The notes beneath the pieces were generated by a model. That model saw only the letters and a list, made by a program, of their open reading frames with translations. It was not told the DNA's origin and searched no databases. A stretch of 6,533 nt of DNA, taken from contig JBFHRB010000189.1 in assembly GCA_041591915.1 (NCBI GenBank), positions 1 through 6,533 of the forward strand, written 5' to 3'. Made by a program: the position numbers and the translations under genes. The first letter of the stretch is position 1. Each line of letters opens with the position of its first letter. This DNA comes from JBFHRB01 sp041591915. GTDB taxonomy: Bacteria > Actinomycetota > Nitriliruptoria > Nitriliruptorales > Nitriliruptoraceae. Positions 1 through 5,147 of this stretch are shown here, piece after piece.

Positions 1-81
1 ACCGCTGTGCGCCGACGCGCCAGGCCCGCTGGGTCGCCGAGCGGCCGGCCCGTCAGCGGGTCGGGCCACCGGTCGGGTGAC
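1..81. other. Non-coding left edge with inverted repeats
   Basis: No credible gene is seen here. A 7-bp perfect inverted repeat, CCCGCTG at 25-31 and CAGCGGG at 54-60, encloses a 22-base GC-rich spacer, and GGCCCG (23-28) can alternatively pair with CGGGCC (62-67). It lies 22-57 bases beyond the stop of the minus-strand small lipoprotein gene, so it could act as a structured 3' end. There is no T-run on either strand, so an intrinsic terminator is not demonstrated. Confidence 0.25.
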
Positions 82-282
82 TCACTCGAAGTCGTCGCAG
101 CCGTACTGCTCGTACAGGTCGCTGCCCTTCGGCGGGTTGCCCGCGCACTGCTGACGTCGGAAGTTCTGGTTGAACTGCTCGTCCACCGACGGGCCGCAGG
201 CCGTCAGGAACAGCAGCGTCGCGAGGACACCGGACAGCAGACGCGCCAAAAGGATCACCCCACGGTTCTCGCGGCTGTCCAA
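82..282 (-). CDS. Very small secreted lipoprotein
   Basis: The product is a 66-residue protein whose N-terminal half is a lipoprotein signal peptide: an Arg-containing n-region, a hydrophobic stretch at about residues 9-25, and a lipobox LTAC with the lipidated Cys at residue 29. After signal peptidase II cleavage the mature peptide would be only 38 residues, polar and acidic at its C-terminus (ends DDFE), anchored to the outer face of the membrane. Two further cysteines (46 and 62) could form a disulfide. The start is uncertain. The longest reading uses a TTG at 282 with no clear Shine-Dalgarno sequence; a GTG at 258 would give 58 residues and still leave a signal peptide. It lies 53 bp downstream of the 161-residue gene on the same strand and may be co-transcribed with it. 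I do not recognise the family and no function can be assigned. Confidence 0.7.
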   Translation of the reverse strand: MDSRENRGVILLARLLSGVLATLLFLTACGPSVDEQFNQNFRRQQCAGNPPKGSDLYEQYGCDDFE

Positions 283-335
283 CCAGTCGGCGCTGGCACG
301 CGGCGGTTGAGCACGGCCGGGGTGGCGTGCGAGCC

Positions 336-821
336 TCAGCCGAACACCAGCGGGAGCGGTGGCTTGCGCTCCGCGATGCCCACGATGCCGCCGAGGACCC
401 GCCCTCGTCGAGCGGCCGTCTCGAGCGCGACGCAGATCGAGCGGGGGTCCGCGTCAGCGGCGAGGCCGAGCCCCTGGGATGCGTACACGAGGGAGCCACG
501 ACGTCGCTTGGCCAGGCCGAGCCACTCGTCGTCGAGGCCGCCACGATCGACCCGCAACAGCGCCGTGCCGGAGTCGTCCTCGAGGAGCAGCTCCCGACCT
601 TCGAGCGTGAGTCCGATGCGGGGAGGGCTCGGCGGGGGCCCGAAGCCGAAGAACCGCGGGATGGCATCGAGTCCGGCGTCCTGCACGGCCCCGAGGAGCT
701 GGTCTCCGACCGCGTGCTCACCGGCGTCCAGGACGAGCATCGGTTGGCCGGCGAGCACCATCGTGTGCAGCCCGACCATCGTCGGGTCGGGGCCGTCAGC
801 CGTGTCCGTCGCGTGCTCCAT
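336..821 (-). CDS. Unrecognised 161-residue protein
   Basis: This is a 161-residue soluble-looking protein with no signal peptide or membrane segment. Coding character is good: hydrophobic and charged residues alternate sensibly (MVLAGQPMLVLDAGEHAVGD near the N-terminus), a Gly/Pro-rich turn FGFGPPPSPP lies at about residues 58-67, strand-like segments follow at about 70-90 (LTLEGRELLLEDDSGTALLRV), a basic KRRR sits at about 105-108, and the C-terminus is Pro-rich (KPPLPLVFG). The ATG at 821 is chosen because upstream sequence in frame turns Arg-rich and non-protein-like; ATG codons at 779 and 761 are alternatives, and none has a strong Shine-Dalgarno sequence. It is divergent from the plus-strand lipoprotein across 177 bp and followed by the small lipoprotein gene. 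I do not recognise the family. Confidence is moderate that it is a real gene and low on its start. Confidence 0.72.
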   Translation of the reverse strand: MEHATDTADGPDPTMVGLHTMVLAGQPMLVLDAGEHAVGDQLLGAVQDAGLDAIPRFFGFGPPPSPPRIGLTLEGRELLLEDDSGTALLRVDRGGLDDEWLGLAKRRRGSLVYASQGLGLAADADPRSICVALETAARRGRVLGGIVGIAERKPPLPLVFG

Positions 822-998
822 CGGGATGGACGGTACCGGGCGAGCCGTGACGGCATCTCGACGCAGCCGCACCCCTTCGACGAGACTGCACCGGCGGTGG
901 CTCGAGAAGGCTGCCGGCGGTGCAACCGACGGCGCGTTGGCGACGTCGAACCTGCGACCGGTCGACGACGGCCGGACCCCGAGGAGGCCGAACGGCTG
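822..998. promoter_or_regulatory. Divergent intergenic region with repeats
   Basis: This 177-bp gap separates the minus-strand 161-residue gene from the plus-strand lipoprotein and must carry both promoters, although no convincing -35/-10 pair is visible. It contains a 9-bp direct repeat, CCGGCGGTG, at 891-899 and 914-922, 23 bp apart (about two helical turns). The sequences around these copies, about 887-897 and 914-924, are also an 11-bp imperfect inverted repeat (one mismatch). They could be an operator or a 5' leader hairpin. The function is inferred from position only. Confidence 0.35.
981..987 (+). promoter_or_regulatory. Shine-Dalgarno site of the 172-residue lipoprotein
   Basis: GAGGAGG is a near-perfect ribosome binding site 11 bases upstream of the ATG at 999. 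It decides the start, because the open frame continues far upstream with Arg-rich, non-protein-like sequence. Confidence 0.7.
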
Positions 999-1517
999 AT
1001 GAGAACCCACGCGATGGCCGCCGCACTGGCGATGGCCCTGACCCTGCCGGCCTGTGGCGGGGGCGACATCCCCGATGACCTCGACGCCCTGGAGTGGTCG
1101 GACGGCCGGGGCTGTGGGGACGTGTTCATCTACTGGCAGGCCGGGACACGGGAGGAGGACCACGTCGTCGAGGTGGTCTGGCCGGGCCTGATGGACCAGG
1201 CGATCTCGCGGGGAGACATCACGGAGACGCTGTCCCTGCCTGCGGGCAACGTGCAGGTGCGCTACCGGTTCGGCTCCTACCTCGCGGAGCTGAACTGCAA
1301 CGACGTGGTCGAGTTCGAGCCCGTCGAGCGGCGCAACCTCCCGGCCGTCGCCGGCACGGCGACCATCACGATCGTCCCGACCGACGACGGCATGGGCCAG
1401 CCGCTGGGCGAGGCCTCCATCACGCTCACCGACCTCACCTTCGAGGGCGACGACGGGACCATCAAGCTGAGCGGCCTCACGGCGGAGAACGTCCAGGTCG
1501 GCTGGCTCGCCGGCTGA
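999..1517 (+). CDS. Secreted lipoprotein, probable beta-sandwich
   Basis: The product is a 172-residue exported lipoprotein. The n-region (MRTHAM) and hydrophobic segment lead to a lipobox TLPAC with the lipidated Cys at residue 19, followed by Gly-Gly-Gly-Asp, as is common in Gram-positive lipoproteins. The mature part is strand-rich: alternating segments such as VQVRYRFGSYLAEL (about 85-98), GTATITIVP (about 119-127), EASITLTDLTFEG (about 138-150) and TAENVQVGWLAG at the C-terminus suggest an Ig-like or beta-sandwich fold. Two mature cysteines (39 and 100) could form a disulfide outside the cell. No catalytic motif is visible; a binding or envelope role is possible but not shown. It resembles small uncharacterised actinobacterial lipoproteins in general style, but I cannot name the family. 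Its stop lies 8 bp from the stop of the convergent carotenoid oxygenase gene. Confidence 0.85.
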   Translation: MRTHAMAAALAMALTLPACGGGDIPDDLDALEWSDGRGCGDVFIYWQAGTREEDHVVEVVWPGLMDQAISRGDITETLSLPAGNVQVRYRFGSYLAELNCNDVVEFEPVERRNLPAVAGTATITIVPTDDGMGQPLGEASITLTDLTFEGDDGTIKLSGLTAENVQVGWLAG

Positions 1518-1523
1518 GTCGGC
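1509..1523. terminator. Small hairpin at the convergent gene ends
   Basis: GCCGGC and GTCGGC can form a 6-bp stem (one G-T pair), with the lipoprotein's TGA stop codon as the 3-base loop. It lies exactly between two convergent genes that are 8 bp apart, where a bidirectional transcription stop would be expected. No T-run follows on either strand, so a terminator role is weakly supported. Confidence 0.2.
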
Positions 1524-1525
1524 GC

Positions 1526-2971
1526 TCAGGCTCCGCGCACGGCGCGGTGCTGGTCGACGCCGGCACGGTCGACCCACCAGGCGTGGTAGCCGATCGGGAC
1601 CCGGCCGGGGATCCGGACCCGGGCGAGCGGGCCGGCGGCGACGTCGGCCGCGTCGAGGACCACGAGCTCGCTGGTGTCCTCCCGCGCATCCGCGACGAAG
1701 GTCAGGAGCCACCCCGCGTCCTCCTCGTCGCGATCCGGGTCCGGGGCGAACACCACCTCCCCGCCGAAACGGCCCTCACCCCACCCGAAGGCCTCGCTCG
1801 TGCCGGCGACGTGGTCGTAGCGCATCACGCCGTCGAACAGCAGCTCCTCGGCCGCCGCGATGCGCGGGTTGTAGCTGTAGCGCGACGGGCGGCCGAGCCG
1901 CCGGTTGTCCATCCGCGGGAACTCGGACGGGATGTCGTCGAGCCGCTCCTCCTTCACGGAACCGGTGGCGAGGTCGAAGCGCCAGACGTGGAAGAACGGC
2001 TGCAGCTGCAGGAACCCCAGGCTCGGCAGCGACGGGTCCCACGCGTCCCGCGACGGCGGCACGGGGTTCCGCGTACGGCAGCCGTACATCACGACCTGGT
2101 CGCCCTCGTGCCAGGCGTTGATCGAGTGGTAGACGTAGCCCGGCTCCGCCTCGAACCAGCGGACGTCCTCGTTGGTGCCGTAGCGCGGGACGATCCCGAA
2201 CCGACTCGGTGTGTCGTCGAGGAACACGACCCGCCGCTTGCCCTGCCGCAGGAGCGTGGGGTCCCACGTCAGGGGCAGGTCCATCAGGATGGTGTGGGTC
2301 TCGGTGATGGCGATGTCATGGAGCAGCCGCGCGCCGGGGAGGTCGATCGGCGCGGTGTGCTTCACGTGCCCGTCCGCACCGACGACGCCCATCGTGAGGT
2401 AGGGGGGCCTGACGACGTCGAAGTCGATGAAGACCATCTCGCCCGTCACGGGGTCCACCTTTGGGTGGGCGGAGAAGCCGCAGTCGAGGGTCCCGTCGAA
2501 GTCGTAGGCCCCGAGTGTGTCGAGGGTCGGGAGCGCGATCTCGTACGGCTCGTGGGCGAGCCACCAGAGCGCAAGCAGCCGGCCCTGGTGGAAGACGACG
2601 TCGGTGTTCGCCGTGTTCTTCGCGTGGCCGTGCGGGTTGTCGAACTGCACGGGCATGTTGATGCCGGTCCAGACCGCCTCACCGGCGGCGTCCTCGATCG
2701 CGAAGCCCTGCGTGCGGACGTAGCGGTTGAGGTAGCGGACGCGCCCGCCGTCGAGCTCGACCCCGTGGAGCATCCCGTCGCCGTCGAACCAGTGGTACGC
2801 GCCGAGCGGCCGGAAGCGTGGGTTCGGCGAGTTCCGCACGAACATCCCCGACAGCCCGGCCGGGATCTCGCCGATGACCTCGAGGTCGTCGAGCGTCCGC
2901 TCCTCGACGACAGGAGCGAAGACCCCGTCGAGGTACGGGCTGTCCTGTTTCGGTGCCAGTGTGCTGCTCAT
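1526..2971 (-). CDS. Carotenoid oxygenase family protein (non-heme iron dioxygenase)
   Basis: This 481-residue protein belongs to the carotenoid oxygenase / RPE65 / lignostilbene dioxygenase family: Fe(II) enzymes with a seven-bladed beta-propeller that oxidatively cleave a conjugated C=C bond to two carbonyl products. Family signatures are in order: RNSPNPRF (about 46-53), WFDGDGMLHG (61-70), AKNTANTDVV (117-126), SAHPKVDP (167-174), LLHDIAIT (216-223), YHSINAW (281-287), FGGEVVFAP (402-410) and VPIGYHAWW (458-466). The four expected iron ligands are present as H169, H218, H282 and H463, and E405 fits a second-shell Glu, so the enzyme looks intact. Length is normal for bacterial members, and no signal peptide is visible. 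The start is ATG with GGGGGAG 3 bases upstream. It lies 34 bp downstream of the hydratase/isomerase gene, probably one operon. Substrate class (carotenoid, apocarotenoid, stilbene or other phenylpropanoid) cannot be decided from these motifs. Confidence 0.95.
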   Translation of the reverse strand: MSSTLAPKQDSPYLDGVFAPVVEERTLDDLEVIGEIPAGLSGMFVRNSPNPRFRPLGAYHWFDGDGMLHGVELDGGRVRYLNRYVRTQGFAIEDAAGEAVWTGINMPVQFDNPHGHAKNTANTDVVFHQGRLLALWWLAHEPYEIALPTLDTLGAYDFDGTLDCGFSAHPKVDPVTGEMVFIDFDVVRPPYLTMGVVGADGHVKHTAPIDLPGARLLHDIAITETHTILMDLPLTWDPTLLRQGKRRVVFLDDTPSRFGIVPRYGTNEDVRWFEAEPGYVYHSINAWHEGDQVVMYGCRTRNPVPPSRDAWDPSLPSLGFLQLQPFFHVWRFDLATGSVKEERLDDIPSEFPRMDNRRLGRPSRYSYNPRIAAAEELLFDGVMRYDHVAGTSEAFGWGEGRFGGEVVFAPDPDRDEEDAGWLLTFVADAREDTSELVVLDAADVAAGPLARVRIPGRVPIGYHAWWVDRAGVDQHRAVRGA

Positions 2972-2974
2972 GGG

Positions 2975-2981
2975 CTCCCCC
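2975..2981 (-). promoter_or_regulatory. Shine-Dalgarno site of the carotenoid oxygenase
   Basis: On the minus strand GGGGGAG ends 3 bases before the ATG at 2971, a short but usable spacing. It partly overlaps a 10-bp palindrome, CCCGATCGGG, at 2979-2988, which may be chance in this GC-rich DNA. Confidence 0.55.
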
Positions 2982-3005
2982 GATCGGGTCGAACCGTAGT
3001 GCCGC

Positions 3006-3809
3006 TCACGCCTGCGGGGCCGACCCGAACACGGGCCGGCGCTTCTCGAGGAACGCGCTGACACCCTCGAGGAAGTCGGGCTGGTCGCACAGGACCCCGT
3101 TCGCCTCGGCCTCGGCCTGCAGCGCGTCGGCGAGGGGCAGGCCCCCCGCCGCGTCGAGCAGCGCACGCGTGTGCCGGTACGCCTCCGTCGGACCGTCGGC
3201 CAGCCGCCCGGCGATCCCCCGCGCGACGTCGAGGAGGAGGTCGTCGTCGACGACGTCCCACACGAGCCCCCAGGACAGCGCTCGTACCGCGGAGAGCGGC
3301 TCACCGAGCAGTGCGAGGCCACGTGCCTGCGCGCGCGTCAGCAGGCGCGCGAGCCACCACGTCGAGCCGGTGTCCGGCACGACCGCCAGCCGTGGCGCGA
3401 AGACCTGGATGAACTCGGCGGTCCGCGCGGCGATCACGACGTCGCCGGAGAGCGCGAGCCCCATGCCGCCGCCGGCGGCCACGCCGTTGACGGCGCACAC
3501 GACCGGGACGCGGTGCTCGACGAGGTCGATGACGAGCGGGTCGAGGTCCTCCTCCATGCCGCGCTGGATCATGCCGCCGATCGACTCCCCCTCCGCCAGC
3601 TCCGAGGTCGAGGTCAGGTCGAGGCCGGAGCAGAACGCTCGCCCCTCCCCCGTCAGCAGCAGCGCGCCGACGGACCCGTCGTCCGACGCGGCGGCAACGG
3701 CCTCGCGCAGCTCGCGGATCATGGTCAGGTCGAACGCGTTCAGGCGGTCGGGCCGGGCGAGGGTGATCTCGGCGACGCCGTCGCGGACCTCGTAGCGGAT
3801 CGTCTCCAA
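3006..3809 (-). CDS. Enoyl-CoA hydratase/isomerase family protein (PaaG-like)
   Basis: This 267-residue protein of the crotonase superfamily would act on a CoA thioester in the cytoplasm. Motifs seen: YEVRDGVAEITLARPDRLNAF (about 6-26) at the N-terminus; the first oxyanion-hole segment GRAFCSGLDL (56-65); the second, NGVAAGGGMGLAL (108-120); and the active-site segment APRLAVVPDTGSTWWL (138-153). The usual first catalytic Glu of classical hydratases is absent, and an Asp (D146) in VPDTGSTW matches the Asp of the PaaG / delta-isomerase type, so isomerase or ring-opening chemistry is at least as likely as hydration. Length is typical. The start is set at TTG 3809 because GGGAGG lies 6 bases upstream. 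A GTG at 3815 would add two residues but abuts the ribosome site with no spacing. It is the first gene of a probable operon with the carotenoid oxygenase and is divergent from the thiolase. Confidence 0.93.
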   Translation of the reverse strand: METIRYEVRDGVAEITLARPDRLNAFDLTMIRELREAVAAASDDGSVGALLLTGEGRAFCSGLDLTSTSELAEGESIGGMIQRGMEEDLDPLVIDLVEHRVPVVCAVNGVAAGGGMGLALSGDVVIAARTAEFIQVFAPRLAVVPDTGSTWWLARLLTRAQARGLALLGEPLSAVRALSWGLVWDVVDDDLLLDVARGIAGRLADGPTEAYRHTRALLDAAGGLPLADALQAEAEANGVLCDQPDFLEGVSAFLEKRRPVFGSAPQA

Positions 3810-3815
3810 CGTCAC

Positions 3816-3821
3816 CCTCCC
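3816..3821 (-). promoter_or_regulatory. Shine-Dalgarno site that selects a TTG start
   Basis: GGGAGG on the minus strand is immediately followed by GTG (3815) and, after 6 bases, by TTG (3809). The ideal spacing favours the TTG as the start of the hydratase/isomerase. Confidence 0.55.
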
Positions 3822-3827
3822 GGCCTG

Positions 3828-3839
3828 GTCCGGCCGGAC
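3828..3839. promoter_or_regulatory. 12-bp perfect palindrome, candidate operator
   Basis: GTCCGGCCGGAC is a perfect 12-bp palindrome in the 63-bp divergent region between the hydratase/isomerase and thiolase genes. Its CCGGCC core (3830-3835) is repeated exactly 10 bp away at 3820-3825, on the same helix face. A TAGTAC (3842-3847 on plus; CTAGTA-like context on minus) is the only -10-like element nearby and is weak. The position suits a repressor controlling both directions, but no regulator gene is in the window, and short GC palindromes are common in such DNA. Confidence 0.3.
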
Positions 3840-3872
3840 GCTAGTACCGTGCCGCGCGACGACCGGGAGCTC

Positions 3873-5147
3873 ATGCCCTTGGCCACCCCCCTCATCCTCG
3901 GCGGGTACCAGACCGACTTCGCCCGCAACCTCGCGCGCGAGGGAACGTCGTTCCAGAGCCTGCTGGAGGAGGCGGTCCTCGGAGCGCTCGAGGCCACGAA
4001 GGTCTCGACGGCCGACGTCGCGCGCCTGCGGGACGAGGGCCGCGTGGCCGCGTTCGTCGGGAACTTCCAGGCCGACCACTACCTCCGGCAGGCCCACCTC
4101 GGCGCCTTCCTCACGCCGATCGACCCCGCGTTCGTCGGCGTGCCGTCGGGCCGGTACGAGGCGGCCTGCGCCTCCGGCTCCATCGCCGCGCGTGCCGCGA
4201 TCGACGGGATCCGCACCGGCGACCTCGACCTGGCCGTGCTCGTCGGCATCGAGGTCATGAAGACGATGGACCCGACCACCGGCAACGACGTGCTCGGCCT
4301 CGCCGCCGTCCAGGCCGAGGAGGCCGAGGGTCGGTCGTTCCCCTTCCCGTGGCTGTTCGGCCGGTTCAAGGAGGCCGTCCTCGCCCGCGCCGATGCTGCC
4401 CTTGCGGGTGGCGCGGAGCGCGTGACCGCCGCGCTGCGCCAGATCGCGCTGGCCAACTACGGCAACGCCCGCGCGAACCCCCTCGCCCAGACCCGCGAGA
4501 AGAACGTGGACGGGGCGTCGCTCGACCGCCTCGACGAGCGCTTCGCCGACCTGTACGGCGGGACGACGATCTACTCCGACTGCTGCCAGATCACCGACGG
4601 CGCCGCCGTCGTCGTGCTCGCCAGTGACCGCTGGGCCGCCGAGAACGCCCAGGCGCCGGTCTCCGAGATCGCCGGGTGGGGACATCGCGTCGCCCAGGTC
4701 CGCATCGACGACAAGCTCGCCGCGGCCGAACGGTCCGACTGGCTCCTGCCCTGGACGCGACGAGCCGTCGACGACGCGGTGTCACGCGGGGGCATCTCCC
4801 ATGCGGACATCGACGTCATCGAGACCCACGACTGCTTCACGGTCTCCGAGTACCTGGCGCTGTCGGCCTTCCGACTCGCCCCGCCGGGGCGCGAGTTCGA
4901 GGCCGTCGAGTCCGGAGCCATGGCCCGGGACGGGACGACGCCGGTCAACCCGTCCGGCGGCCTGATCGGCGCGGGCCACCCGGTCGGGGCGACCGGCATC
5001 CGCATGCTGCTCGATGCGCACCGGCAGGTCACCGACCAGGCTGGCGCGTACCAGGTTCCCGGCGCCAGGACCGCCGCGACCCTCAACATCGGCGGCACGG
5101 CCACGACGAACGTGAGCTTCGTCGTACGAGCGCTCGCAGGCGCCTGA
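3873..5147 (+). CDS. Thiolase family protein, SCP2-type (acetyl-CoA acetyltransferase-like)
   Basis: This 424-residue cytoplasmic thiolase would cleave a 3-ketoacyl-CoA with CoA, or condense acyl-CoAs. The nucleophilic Cys is C99 in EAACASGSIA. ETHDCFT (317-323) is the HDCF signature of SCP2-type thiolases, which replaces NEAF of classical ones. GLIGAGHPVGATG (363-375) carries the active-site His369. The last fingerprint, usually Cys-x-Gly, reads NIGGTATTN (405-413) and lacks the Cys, so the HDCF Cys (C321) may supply that acid/base role. Length is near normal for the family. The start is ATG with GGGAG only 3 bases upstream; a TTG at 3879 would have 9-base spacing and cannot be excluded. The gene is divergent from the hydratase/isomerase, consistent with a shared beta-oxidation-like pathway. 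Its last 366 bases overlap, on the opposite strand, the open frame of the membrane protein. Confidence 0.95.
   Translation: MPLATPLILGGYQTDFARNLAREGTSFQSLLEEAVLGALEATKVSTADVARLRDEGRVAAFVGNFQADHYLRQAHLGAFLTPIDPAFVGVPSGRYEAACASGSIAARAAIDGIRTGDLDLAVLVGIEVMKTMDPTTGNDVLGLAAVQAEEAEGRSFPFPWLFGRFKEAVLARADAALAGGAERVTAALRQIALANYGNARANPLAQTREKNVDGASLDRLDERFADLYGGTTIYSDCCQITDGAAVVVLASDRWAAENAQAPVSEIAGWGHRVAQVRIDDKLAAAERSDWLLPWTRRAVDDAVSRGGISHADIDVIETHDCFTVSEYLALSAFRLAPPGREFEAVESGAMARDGTTPVNPSGGLIGAGHPVGATGIRMLLDAHRQVTDQAGAYQVPGARTAATLNIGGTATTNVSFVVRALAGA

Noticed and set aside
7..999. 330-codon plus-strand open frame at the left edge
   Set aside because: It is Arg/Ser/Pro-rich with no domain pattern and is antisense to two better minus-strand genes; it is a high-GC shadow.
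336..1712. Long minus-strand frame upstream of the 161-residue gene
   Set aside because: The part beyond 821 is antisense to the lipoprotein and Arg/Gly/Pro-rich; only the segment after the ATG at 821 reads as protein.
1094..3061. 655-codon plus-strand frame across the carotenoid oxygenase
   Set aside because: It is the antisense shadow of a clearly conserved minus-strand gene with all four iron ligands; its Val/Arg/Asp-rich composition fits that.
3171..3872. Upstream extension of the thiolase frame
   Set aside because: It is antisense to the hydratase/isomerase and has no thiolase-like sequence; family-like sequence begins near the ATG at 3873.
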